This document shows positions 8,375 to 17,167 of a DNA stretch of 64,000 nt, one piece after another. The stretch's first letter is position 1. Every line of letters begins with the position of its first letter. Where the stretch lies: NCBI RefSeq assembly GCF_019093865.1, contig NZ_JABJXD010000001.1:372001-436000 (forward strand), in the 5' to 3' direction. The position numbers were made by a program, and so were the translations under genes. The notes under the pieces are model-generated. The model was given only the letters and a program-made list of their open reading frames with translations. It made no database searches and had not been told where the DNA came from. This DNA is from Lentibacillus saliphilus. Its GTDB lineage: Bacteria; Bacillota; Bacilli; Bacillales; Amphibacillaceae.

Positions 8375-9796
8375 TTATAGAAATATAACTGCCCCTACTG
8401 TTGCTAAGCATAAGCCTATTAAAACTGGAAAGAAGTTTTTACGAACTAATTCCATGACTGATACGCCACAAAATCCTGCAATAGCAATGATCGATGACCA
8501 CGCCACAAGTGTGCCGCCTCCAGTCCATATTGAACCCATTTGACCTATCGCCGCTAGCGTTTCTGCATCAAGTCCACCACTGTTCAACGAAGCAGACAAT
8601 GCCCCCGTTAATGGAAGCCCGGAAAATCCGGATCCATCTAATCCAGTTATCATTCCAATAATGAGTATACTGAAAGCTGCTAAAAACGCATTCTGCGGAA
8701 GAATATCTTGTGTTGATTGCACAAGGTCAAACAACAATGCAGGTGCATTGGCTTCAATTGCTAAAATGTCACCTGAGAAATCAGAACTCCCTAAGAAGAA
8801 AAACCCTGCGATCGGAATGACTGGCCCCATCGCTTTAAAGGCAAAAACAAACCCGTTCGTGATATGCGTTGTAATGTAATCGAGTGCATGTTGTTTACCA
8901 AATGCTGCTGTTGACAATAACAACAATACAACAGCGACCCCACCTACAAAAGCAGCACCATCGCCTCCTTCAAGACCGCCCATTCGCCCTGAACTTAATT
9001 TTGTAGACATCATATAAATAACGACGAGCAATAGTGATAACGGGACGATTACGGCAAACAATTTACTCCAAAAATCATGGTGTTTTGTTTGTGGTTTGTG
9101 AGTGATTGTCTCTGTTGTTTGTAAATTTTCCAATTCCTGTTCATTAAGGACGTGCCCCTTCGTCCGCATCTGCTTACGATAGAGCAAATATGCGGCTATA
9201 ATAGCCGTTATACCGACAACGAGCGATAGTATAAGCGCTTTGTCCGCTACAACTGTTGTTTCAACACCCGCGGATGCTGCTGATAAACCTGGTGCAACCT
9301 GCATGATATAGTCAGATGAAAGCGCCATTCCTTGACCTGATAAAGCTACAACAACAGCAGCCGTCATAATTGGAAGGCCCGATCGAACAGCAGCTGGAAC
9401 GAGTAATGCACAGATAAGTGGTACCGCTGGTGTTGGCCAGAAAAACAGAGAAATGACGTACGTGACAACAGCTAAAATAACATAAGACACATGTGCATTC
9501 ACCATAAGCCTCTGTAACGGTTGAATCATGCGTCGATCTGCACCAAGATCTCGCATTGAATGTAGTAAGGCAAGCATAAACGTAATAATCAAGAAGATAT
9601 TAAATAACTCTTTTGCAGCGACGAGATTAGCATTAAAAATCGCTGTCAATCCATCAATCATATTACCTTTATAAACCCAGGCAATGACAAAGGTCCCCAA
9701 TAATGTCGGAAATACAACACCTTTACGCCAAACCATCGTTACAATAATCGCCAAGGTAAACAAACCATATAGCCAATGAGAAAGGGTTAATTCCAC
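8375..9796 (-). CDS. Ion-transporter-superfamily-like membrane permease
   Basis: 473 residues, almost wholly hydrophobic, with about 11-12 membrane segments and a soluble loop near residues 205-245. The repeated glycine-rich loops (FFWPTPAVPLICALL in the first half, GMITGLDGSGFSGLPLTGALS in the second) suggest two inverted halves with re-entrant loops, as in the IT superfamily that includes dicarboxylate and Na+/H+ carriers. I cannot name the substrate. The start is GTG 9796 with GAAGG eight bases upstream; the nearby ATG is out of frame. It is a single gene with thiT behind it and a terminator in between. Confidence 0.6.
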   Translation of the reverse strand: MELTLSHWLYGLFTLAIIVTMVWRKGVVFPTLLGTFVIAWVYKGNMIDGLTAIFNANLVAAKELFNIFLIITFMLALLHSMRDLGADRRMIQPLQRLMVNAHVSYVILAVVTYVISLFFWPTPAVPLICALLVPAAVRSGLPIMTAAVVVALSGQGMALSSDYIMQVAPGLSAASAGVETTVVADKALILSLVVGITAIIAAYLLYRKQMRTKGHVLNEQELENLQTTETITHKPQTKHHDFWSKLFAVIVPLSLLLVVIYMMSTKLSSGRMGGLEGGDGAAFVGGVAVVLLLLSTAAFGKQHALDYITTHITNGFVFAFKAMGPVIPIAGFFFLGSSDFSGDILAIEANAPALLFDLVQSTQDILPQNAFLAAFSILIIGMITGLDGSGFSGLPLTGALSASLNSGGLDAETLAAIGQMGSIWTGGGTLVAWSSIIAIAGFCGVSVMELVRKNFFPVLIGLCLATVGAVIFL

Positions 9797-9879
9797 ATGA
9801 TCGCCTTCTTTCTCTTCTAATATGGTTATAGCCTATGCTTACATTCATTAAGCGGTGCATCGAACACTGTTTTATAAAG

Positions 9880-9913
9880 TGAAAAAGCAGTTCACTTTGA
9901 ACTGCTTTTTCAT
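9880..9913 (-). terminator. Terminator after thiT
   Basis: GAAAAAGCAGTTCA / TGAACTGCTTTTTC inverted repeat with a three-base loop; A and T runs on both sides make it bidirectional. It separates thiT from the permease gene downstream. Confidence 0.88.
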
Positions 9914-9930
9914 GTGAGCGGTAGCTTTAT

Positions 9931-10503
9931 TTACACCATTCTTAACAATGTTTTTGGCTGTGTTCTAAAAAGAAAATACACAACAAAAACCGATATGATA
10001 AACGATGGAACCATATAGGATATGTTGTAAAGAAACGCATAAACCCAGACTGATTGTCCCTCAATAGCAGATTCAAAAAAGATTAAGCCTGCTATATAAT
10101 GGGCTACAAAACGTAGAGCCGACCCGACAAAAACCCCTAACGTAATCACCGATAAATAAACCTGGGTATCACCAGCTTTAACTGCTCTTTGAATACGTTT
10201 CGCAAACAAGCCTGCAAAGCCAATTACCGTAAAGGCAAGCCCGTAATCAATAATAGCCTGAGCCCAGTGTACAATAAATGGTGTTCCAACCACTGTTTGA
10301 AGAATACCCCAAAGAAATCCGGTCAAAAGCCCACCCTTAAGTCCCCAGCGAAAGGCAGCAATAAATACGGGCACCATCGCCAACGAAATTGAGCCACCCA
10401 TTGCCCAAATCTTAAACTTTAGAAACGGGATCATATCCAAAGCTAATGCCATAGCCGTGAGCATGGCAACCTCAACTAAAAACAAAATACGCCTTGATTG
10501 CAT
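9931..10503 (-). CDS. thiT: Thiamine ECF transporter substrate-binding subunit ThiT
   Basis: 190-residue membrane protein with six hydrophobic segments. ThiT (YuaJ) captures thiamine and works with the shared EcfAA'T energising module, which is not in this window. Recognised by AMALALDMIPFLKFKIWAMGGSISLAMVP at the N-terminus (segments AMALALD and GGSISLAMVP) and by the W-containing thiamine-site region WAQAIIDYGLAF. ATG 10503 has GGAGGAG seven bases upstream; a longer frame to 10596 would run through the riboswitch terminator and is not used. Control by the TPP riboswitch directly upstream confirms the substrate. Confidence 0.92.
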   Translation of the reverse strand: MQSRRILFLVEVAMLTAMALALDMIPFLKFKIWAMGGSISLAMVPVFIAAFRWGLKGGLLTGFLWGILQTVVGTPFIVHWAQAIIDYGLAFTVIGFAGLFAKRIQRAVKAGDTQVYLSVITLGVFVGSALRFVAHYIAGLIFFESAIEGQSVWVYAFLYNISYMVPSFIISVFVVYFLFRTQPKTLLRMV

Positions 10504-10540
10504 TGTGTTCTCCTCCCCATTTAATAACTCTCTCTTTATG

Positions 10541-10604
10541 AGAAAGCACAAAAAAAGCAGTGCCAAGGGGAAGCTTCCTGATGGGAAACCGCTCACACTA
10601 CTTC
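10541..10604 (-). terminator. Riboswitch-controlled terminator in thiT leader
   Basis: On the minus strand AGTAGTG (around 10603-10597) pairs with CACTGCT (around 10563-10557), followed directly by a run of seven T. Placed between the TPP aptamer and the thiT ribosome site, it is the expected OFF switch when TPP is bound. Confidence 0.75.
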
Positions 10605-10621
10605 TTATTCCATCAAAAAAG

Positions 10622-10712
10622 CCACCATCCCTACGCTAGTACTAACTAACAGGTTCGAAGGGTCTGAGCACATTCACGCTCACTCTCAGCCATACGGCTC
10701 CCCCTGAAGGCT
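10622..10712 (-). promoter_or_regulatory. TPP riboswitch (THI element)
   Basis: On the minus strand the leader contains TCAGGGGGAGCC, GGCTGAGAG, then GACCCTTCGAACCTG, then CTAGCGTAGGGA, in the order of the conserved thiamin box. It binds thiamine pyrophosphate and controls thiT through the terminator that follows. Confidence 0.95.
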
Positions 10713-10800
10713 TGATTATTCGCTTTTTTCGTTAAACTTAGTGTATCATACGATCGAATCCTTAACAAATTTACCAATTGTTAAAGATAACGTTAATGAT

Positions 10801-12579
10801 TTACATTTCAAGAAAGGCTTCAACATCGGCAACACATAGCTTAATGGCATTCTCCCAGAAATCAGGTTTCGTTAAATCAACATTTAAGTGCTTCATCGCC
10901 AAGTCTTCAACTGTCATACGACCTGTATCACGAAGAAGGGCAATATAAGCATCTTCAAAGCTACCGCCTTTTTCTTTTGCATACGCATAAATACCGAGAC
11001 TAAACAAATAACCAAATGTATACGGGAAGTTATAGAATGGAACGCCGGTAATATGGAAGTGTAGTTTTGAAGACCAGAAATTCTGATCATAATCCTCAAT
11101 CGCGTCGCAATACGCTTCCTTCTGTGCTTCAACCATTAACGCATTCAGTCTATCGACAGACACCATACCTTGCTTTCTTTCCTCATAAAAACGTGTTTCA
11201 AACAAAAATCGTGCATGTATATTCATGAAAAACGCCACACTGCGTTGCACTTTATCCTCTAGCAATGCTTGTTTTTCTTCTGGTGATGTCGCATTTTGTA
11301 CTGACGCATCGGCAACAATCATCTCCGCAAACGTAGACGCTGTTTCAGCAACATTCATCGCATACCGTTGGTTTAGCCCGTGAATATCATTCATAACGTG
11401 CTGGTGATACGCGTGACCTAGCTCGTGAGCAAGTGTCGCAATATTCGACGCTGTCCCAGAATACGTCATAAAAATACGTGTCTGTTCACTAGCAGGAAAA
11501 CTCGTACAAAAACCACCCGGACGTTTACCGGCACGATCTTCTGCCTCTATCCATCTGTTTTCAAATGCCATTTGAGCAAAATCGGCCATTTTCGGGCTAA
11601 ACGCCTTAAACTGCTCAACAATAAATTCTGCGCCTTCTGTAAAGGAATAGGTTTTATTCGTCTTTGACAAAGGAGCGCCAATATCGAACATGCTAAGCTT
11701 TTCAAGACCTAACAGTTCTGCCTTTTTATGTAGAAAATCAACAAATGGTTGTTTGTTACGCGATATTGCCCCCCACATTGCATCAAGTGTTTCTTGTTTC
11801 ATTCGGTTAATTTCCAGCGGTTCCTTTAGTACGTTATGCCATCCTCGATGCTTATAGGTTTGCAGGCGAAAACCAGCCAAATGATTTAACGTCTGACCAA
11901 ACAAATCAGCATTACCAGACCATGCTTCATCTAGTTTCTTAGCCACATGCTGACGGACAGATCTATTTGGATGGCTCAGTTTATTAGCTGCTTGACCGAC
12001 GGAATAAGATTTCACATCACCATCTTCTTCAACGTCAACAGTCATTTTTCCAACGATCGCATCATACATTTGCCCCCAGCCGTTATAGCCATCTACCGCC
12101 AAATCATTAATGAGCACTTCTTGAGCAGCAGGAAGTTGTTCTTTTGCTTGTGTTCGACGTTCACTAAGAACAAAATCCACCTCTTTTAATTTTGGGTGTT
12201 CAAGAAGACTGTTCCAGTCCGATTCTTTTACAGCGACAAGCTTTTGATCAAACATCGTTGAAATTTCACCCATTTTCGCCCCAAGTTCGCTACGTTTTCC
12301 AACGAGTATCGTTGCACCTTTGTCCGTCACATCTTGTGCACTGAGACAGCTTATAAACGCAGATACTTCACGAAATTGCTTCATCACTGCCTCGAATTTT
12401 GAAATTATAGTAATTAGGTGAGTGGCGTCAGCAACAGTAGACTCAAAGTCATTAATCGCTTTTTCAAGGTCGATGACTTTTTCATCAATATTACTAATGT
12501 ATGTACGTAATGCCTCTGAATCACTACCACCAGCAAAAATCGTCTCTAGATCCCACGTTTGTTCATATGTTTGGCCCAT
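10801..12579 (-). CDS. pepF: M3-family oligoendopeptidase F
   Basis: 592-residue zinc metallopeptidase of family M3, cytoplasmic, which cleaves short peptides. The HELGHAYH motif near residue 384 is the HExxH zinc site, with the third ligand Glu in NVAETASTFAEM about 25 residues later. The C-terminal sequence HFHITGVPFYNFPYTFGY is typical of the PepF group. Length is normal. ATG 12579 is preceded by AAGGGAGG. It is a single-gene unit. Confidence 0.92.
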   Translation of the reverse strand: MGQTYEQTWDLETIFAGGSDSEALRTYISNIDEKVIDLEKAINDFESTVADATHLITIISKFEAVMKQFREVSAFISCLSAQDVTDKGATILVGKRSELGAKMGEISTMFDQKLVAVKESDWNSLLEHPKLKEVDFVLSERRTQAKEQLPAAQEVLINDLAVDGYNGWGQMYDAIVGKMTVDVEEDGDVKSYSVGQAANKLSHPNRSVRQHVAKKLDEAWSGNADLFGQTLNHLAGFRLQTYKHRGWHNVLKEPLEINRMKQETLDAMWGAISRNKQPFVDFLHKKAELLGLEKLSMFDIGAPLSKTNKTYSFTEGAEFIVEQFKAFSPKMADFAQMAFENRWIEAEDRAGKRPGGFCTSFPASEQTRIFMTYSGTASNIATLAHELGHAYHQHVMNDIHGLNQRYAMNVAETASTFAEMIVADASVQNATSPEEKQALLEDKVQRSVAFFMNIHARFLFETRFYEERKQGMVSVDRLNALMVEAQKEAYCDAIEDYDQNFWSSKLHFHITGVPFYNFPYTFGYLFSLGIYAYAKEKGGSFEDAYIALLRDTGRMTVEDLAMKHLNVDLTKPDFWENAIKLCVADVEAFLEM

Positions 12580-12717
12580 TCCATTGATTCCTCCCTTAGT
12601 TAAAGTCCTATTATTCTATTATACAGGTAATGACTCATAATGATATACCAAGTTCGGTTTATTATTCCATGTTGGATATGACCAATGCGCTTTTATATAT
12701 AAGCATATTGAGTCACA

Positions 12718-13593
12718 TCAATTTTCTCCTTTTACCTTTACATGTGGTGTGGAATAAATTTGCACGTGTAAAGTCCCGTTTTTAGCAGCGGCACGTATTA
12801 ACAAAGGTTGACTATAGCGATTTTTGAAGACAAAATCTGGGCCCCACCAGCTTACTGCTGCGTCTCGACCTGGCGGAACATAAGGTACGTCACGGCTATG
12901 GGAATATCGTTTAACGATTTGGATCCCCTTTAAGCTAACTGCATTAAACAATGTGGATGACACCTGACAAATGCCGCCTCCTATCCCCTCAGAAAGCTCT
13001 CCTTTTACAATGACCGGAGCACGCATATAACCTCTTTCCTCCGTTCTTTTACCAACCACCTCATTAAAAGAGAATGATTCCCCGGGAAATACGACATGAT
13101 TGTTGATCGCTTGTGCTGCTAAGTCGATATTATGACTCCGTTCCTTATGTTGATGTTTAAAATGTGTTGTATATTCGCCTAGTTTATTTCGACGAAGTTG
13201 ATCAAGTAATTCACTGTCAACCCTTGGATAAATAACTTCCGTGGGGATCGTCATTTCTGTATGCGTATTCAAGGACATATGCTCCAAAAATCGTCTCATG
13301 AATAATGCCTGATTAATCCGGATACCTGGAACTTCAGAATTAATATGTCCTTTTTTTGTTAAGGTTGCATTTTTTGGTTGCTTGTAGACATGTTCCTCAA
13401 GTGTCTGTATAAATGCATGAAGCTTATGGCGGTCTAGAATCAACCCACCTGTTCCATCTATCATAAAGTAGTCACCATCAACCGTTCGAATGAGATCTTC
13501 CTTATAAAAAACATCAATTTGTGCAGCAGTTATTGTCTGAGTAAACGACCATAATAAAAACATTATCGTCATGATTGATAAAGCATGCTTCAT
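12718..13593 (-). CDS. VanW-family exported protein
   Basis: 291 residues with an N-terminal signal peptide ending near AAQ (residues 23-25), so it is secreted or surface located. The C-terminal half is a VanW domain: FPGESFSFNEVVG, the glycine-rich GGGICQVSSTLFNAV, and RYSHSRDVPYVPPGRDAAV. VanW proteins occur near glycopeptide-resistance genes and in many spore formers, but their biochemical role is not established. No van genes are nearby. The start has GGGAGGA seven bases upstream. Confidence 0.88.
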   Translation of the reverse strand: MKHALSIMTIMFLLWSFTQTITAAQIDVFYKEDLIRTVDGDYFMIDGTGGLILDRHKLHAFIQTLEEHVYKQPKNATLTKKGHINSEVPGIRINQALFMRRFLEHMSLNTHTEMTIPTEVIYPRVDSELLDQLRRNKLGEYTTHFKHQHKERSHNIDLAAQAINNHVVFPGESFSFNEVVGKRTEERGYMRAPVIVKGELSEGIGGGICQVSSTLFNAVSLKGIQIVKRYSHSRDVPYVPPGRDAAVSWWGPDFVFKNRYSQPLLIRAAAKNGTLHVQIYSTPHVKVKGEN

Positions 13594-13670
13594 AGCCTAT
13601 CCTCCCAATCATATTTCACTTAGTATAAGAACTTTAGCTATAATTCATGCATGCTATTCAGACGGCTACA

Positions 13671-13922
13671 CTATAAAATAAACCAAACAAACACAATAAT
13701 CGTAATGATTAATGTCAAGCTATAAATTACAATTTGCAACGGGATATTACTTTTTAATGACTCGGTCTCATACGCATGCGAGCGTTCAAGTTCATCAGTA
13801 GGTGTATCTCCTTTTGCTTCATATTGCTCCATCTTCTTTTCTTCTTGTTTAAACGCATAAAGCGTTCCACCAACTGCAATGATGAATAATATTATGAGAA
13901 ACACAATCAATCCTAGGCTCAT
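13671..13922 (-). CDS. Small membrane protein of unknown function
   Basis: 83 residues: a membrane segment at residues 4-24, a charged acidic linker (KQEEKKMEQYEAKGDTPTDE), and a second membrane segment at residues 60-82. Both ends probably face the same side. A strong GGGGGG-type ribosome site precedes ATG 13922. I do not recognise a family. Confidence 0.65.
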   Translation of the reverse strand: MSLGLIVFLIILFIIAVGGTLYAFKQEEKKMEQYEAKGDTPTDELERSHAYETESLKSNIPLQIVIYSLTLIITIIVFVWFIL

Positions 13923-13955
13923 TCACCACGCCCCCCTTACCATTAATTAAATAAA

Positions 13956-13996
13956 AAGGCTGCTCCGTCACATTGTGCAGAACAGCCTGTACAGGT
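13956..13996 (-). terminator. Terminator after the 33-residue membrane peptide
   Basis: On the minus strand AGGCTGTTC pairs with GAGCAGCCT, followed by TTTTTATTT. It lies just after the stop of the small gene at 14000-14101. Confidence 0.7.
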
Positions 13997-13999
13997 TAC

Positions 14000-14101
14000 T
14001 TATCGAAAATCTCTGGTATCCTCAATCTTTCGACTGGCGTACACATAGCCAACAACCGATGCCAGAGCCATCAGAATGGCATATAAACTACCTTTTTTCA
14101 T
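14000..14101 (-). CDS. 33-residue membrane microprotein
   Basis: ATG 14101 is preceded by GAGGAGG at optimal distance and opens a frame MKKGSLYAILMALASVVGYV... that ends RKIEDTRDFR at TAA 14000. Residues 4-22 form one membrane helix; the tail is charged and probably cytoplasmic. A terminator follows immediately, so this looks like a real small gene with its own transcript end. I know no named family for it. Confidence 0.65.
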   Translation of the reverse strand: MKKGSLYAILMALASVVGYVYASRKIEDTRDFR

Positions 14102-14150
14102 TGTATACTCCTCCTCATGCCACATTGTTTGGCAAACTATTATGAATCAT

Positions 14151-15365
14151 CTAGAACGGGCGGAACTTGCCTTTCCGCAGCACGAGCTTCGGTCCACCGA
14201 GCAAGAATAAGTAACGGTTATCAACCACTTTCTTCATTGTTGCAGCTGGCTTACCATATAATTTTGTTCCAGATAATACCGTTCCCATTCCATCAGTGAC
14301 ACCAAGGGAAGCTACCGTACCCTTATCAGAAAACTTAAATGCCTTTAATGGCTCATCATGAAGTAAAGCACGGATGTTGTTTGCACATGTATCCGCATGC
14401 TGCATTGCTGCTTGAGCAGTAGGTGGGTATGGGCGCCCCTCTTCTTTGTTCATAACCCAAGCACAATCCCCTAAGATGAAAATATTTTCTTCACCTGGTG
14501 CCCGTAGATCCTCATTGACAGTAACCTTACCTTTTGTCAATTCAAATCCTGATTCACCTAGAACGGAGCTTCCTTTAACACCCCCGGTCCAGACGACTGT
14601 ACCAGCTTTTATTTCTTCATGGTCATCACCGACGATAAATCCGTCTTCTGTACATTCTTGTATTTTTGCGTTTTCCATGAATTCAACGCCACGTGATTGA
14701 AGTGAGTCTTTCGCATAGGCAACGAGATCCTTATCAAATCCTGGTAAGATGGTTGGTGCAGCTTCAACATTGATGATGCGAACTTTATTACGATCTATAT
14801 CATACTTTTTACAAAGCTTTGGAACCTTCTCTACGAGTTCACCTAATAATTCAATACCAGTAAATCCGCCTCCGCCAACAAGAATGGCTAAACTATCATC
14901 ATTAGCATTTTCTTCATTTCGGTATTTAGCAAATTGATATTCAATATGACTATCTATTTCTCGGCACGTATCGATGTCATTAATGAAAAATGCATGCTCG
15001 TCCATACCTTTAATGCCAAATGTATTTGTTTCAAAGCCGAGTGAGAATACGAGATAATCATAGCTAACTTCACCATTTTCTAATTCAACCAATTGCTCCT
15101 CTTTGTTTACCTTAACAACAGAATCATAAATCAATCTTACACGGTTAGGATTAATAACATCACTGATCATAATGCGTGCGAGATTATGATTAATCGTTCC
15201 GGCGGCTACCTCATGTAACCAAGTTGTTTGATAATGATAATTATGCTTGTTAATAAGCACAATATCTGCTTCTTCGGGCTGCAACTGCTGACATAAGCGC
15301 TTTGTTGTCATCATACCAGCATATCCAGCACCAAGCACTACAATTTTCGGTTTGCTAGCGTTCAT
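14151..15365 (-). CDS. ndh: Type II NADH:quinone dehydrogenase
   Basis: 404-residue single-subunit NADH dehydrogenase that passes electrons from NADH to menaquinone without proton pumping. The FAD-binding motif VLGAGYAG is at residues 10-17, the NAD-binding motif VGGGGFTGIELLGEL near residue 160, and the conserved FILGDCAW near residue 290 holds the second flavin contact. ATG 15365 has GGAAGGGAG at about 11 bases; an ATG at 15392 would swallow that ribosome site. The C-terminus is amphipathic, as needed for membrane attachment. Confidence 0.88.
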   Translation of the reverse strand: MNASKPKIVVLGAGYAGMMTTKRLCQQLQPEEADIVLINKHNYHYQTTWLHEVAAGTINHNLARIMISDVINPNRVRLIYDSVVKVNKEEQLVELENGEVSYDYLVFSLGFETNTFGIKGMDEHAFFINDIDTCREIDSHIEYQFAKYRNEENANDDSLAILVGGGGFTGIELLGELVEKVPKLCKKYDIDRNKVRIINVEAAPTILPGFDKDLVAYAKDSLQSRGVEFMENAKIQECTEDGFIVGDDHEEIKAGTVVWTGGVKGSSVLGESGFELTKGKVTVNEDLRAPGEENIFILGDCAWVMNKEEGRPYPPTAQAAMQHADTCANNIRALLHDEPLKAFKFSDKGTVASLGVTDGMGTVLSGTKLYGKPAATMKKVVDNRYLFLLGGPKLVLRKGKFRPF

Positions 15366-15586
15366 TTTGTGCAAGCTCCCTTCCTTTGTCATCCTTCAGT
15401 TCGCACATATTGTGTTACACATCCAGATTAATGATCTTTTTATCTTTTTTACATTTAATTACATGTTTAATGATAGCAAAAAAAGTTCTTGAGAGCCATA
15501 ATTCTGCTATGATTCCTGTTAATTATTTTGTAATTGCGTAAAGGTGGGCTTAATAAATAGCGGATCCTCATAATGCCCTGCCCTTT

Positions 15587-16996
15587 TTAATTGTTGTTGC
15601 GCCGTTCTTCTCTTCGTTTATACATCTCATCTTGCCATTCGGCAACACGCTTTTTAATGTCCTCTGCCTGTGTGTTAATATCGTCTCTCTTTTCGGATCG
15701 AAGTGTTTTGATAATCTCTTTAATAGATTCATTTCTTTCTGATAAGAGGTTCTTTAATGTATTCAGCGCTTCTTCATCCAATATCTCTTCATCGCGAATC
15801 ATTGTGTACGCCGTATGCAAGTGTGAATCTTCTCGTTTACGTATTTGTGTAACTTGACTGACCTTCTGATCTAATGCATCTCGTTTTCCTAACACTTCCC
15901 AGGGTCCCGGTGCTTTCGTATGGGCCCATGCTAAGTCTATAAGTGATGGAAGCCACTCTTTTTCAATCGTACCTTGAAGCTCTTCTTCATTATTAGCAGA
16001 ATAATACTTCCCATTACCTGCTTCAGATACTTTTTTTAGCTCGGCTTCGGCTGTATCATCAACAGCAAAGCCAATGATGTTAACTGATCGTGTGTCAGCA
16101 CTTTCTGTAAACCTCTCTGCCGCCTGAACTGGATCGCCATTACATGTCTCCACACCATCGCTAACGATATAGACAGTCACATCTTCAGAAAAGTCACGAC
16201 TCATATCAGCTGCTTCTTCAATAGCTCCAGCAAGTGGGGTCCAGCCTTTACTTTCAAATGTTTCTAGCGATGCATTAAATGTATCTGCATCATAAGCTCC
16301 CATTGAATACACGTCCTCGATCCCTTCACATGATAATGCTTGATCGTCTTTTGATTCGGAACCTTTATGACCGTAAACAACGAGTGAAAGCTCACTATCC
16401 TGTCCAATAACTTCAGCAAAACGTCGAACAGCATCTTTAGCAATGTCCATTTTCACTTTCCCGTCAACGGTTAACAACATACTAGAGCTGGCATCTAGTA
16501 AAATAATCGCTTTATTCGGTGCAGCTCTTTCACCTTCTGTCGTTTCTGTACGAGGATCTGGTAAGTATGGATCTTCAAATCCTGGGTCATATTGTTCAAC
16601 GCTTTCAATATGTGTTTTATAATGTGGGCTCGCTAATAAACCAACAAGACCATCATATATCGCGTTTGGATTTTTTGTTTGATTCATTAATGAAACGAGT
16701 TCTGACTGAAGTGAAGCCAGAATACTGTCTGATAACTCTTCCTCAAGTTCAACATCGGACACAAGTGTGCCACCTGACTGCTGTTTTAAAGTATCTAACG
16801 TTATATCGATTGTATCAGCTTCTATGAGAGGCTGTTCGTTAGCGTTATGCTCTTCTTCTACTGGTCTGTTATCTTTTTCGGTGCTTTCCGTGTCATTAGT
16901 TGGTTGTGATATATCATGATTCTCAACATCTTCATCCTTACACGCTGCTAAGACAATTATGAGCATGGCTATGCCTAATAATGCTACATTTTTCAT
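15587..16996 (-). CDS. VWA-domain lipoprotein
   Basis: 469 residues. The signal peptide ends in lipobox LAAC (Cys near residue 19), followed by a long acidic, Asn/Glu-rich linker. A von Willebrand A domain starts near residue 160 with the metal-binding LDASSSM motif, and TPLAGAI and YIVSDGVETC complete the metal site. The last 100 residues are a charged helix (EKRDDINTQAEDIKKRV). Such proteins sit on the outer face of the membrane; their partners are unknown. ATG 16996 follows GGAGTG; the longer frame from 17026 would bury the signal peptide. Confidence 0.85.
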   Translation of the reverse strand: MKNVALLGIAMLIIVLAACKDEDVENHDISQPTNDTESTEKDNRPVEEEHNANEQPLIEADTIDITLDTLKQQSGGTLVSDVELEEELSDSILASLQSELVSLMNQTKNPNAIYDGLVGLLASPHYKTHIESVEQYDPGFEDPYLPDPRTETTEGERAAPNKAIILLDASSSMLLTVDGKVKMDIAKDAVRRFAEVIGQDSELSLVVYGHKGSESKDDQALSCEGIEDVYSMGAYDADTFNASLETFESKGWTPLAGAIEEAADMSRDFSEDVTVYIVSDGVETCNGDPVQAAERFTESADTRSVNIIGFAVDDTAEAELKKVSEAGNGKYYSANNEEELQGTIEKEWLPSLIDLAWAHTKAPGPWEVLGKRDALDQKVSQVTQIRKREDSHLHTAYTMIRDEEILDEEALNTLKNLLSERNESIKEIIKTLRSEKRDDINTQAEDIKKRVAEWQDEMYKRREERRNNN

Positions 16997-17167
16997 ATTA
17001 ATCACTCCACTTATACCGTTTAACACTATTAGAACATAATGATCATAAACGTCAATATTACAAATGACCTATTATAAGCATGTTATATTTGTTATATAAA
17101 GACTTTTATACCATATACACAATAGCGAAATGAATACCCCCTGAAAACACATTTATCAAAACCACAG

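Noticed and set aside
15411-15421. TGTGTTACACA palindrome upstream of ndh as a Rex or FNR site
   Set aside because: The half-site spacing is too short for either Rex (TTGTGA-N6-TCACAA type) or FNR (TGTGA-N6-TCACA).
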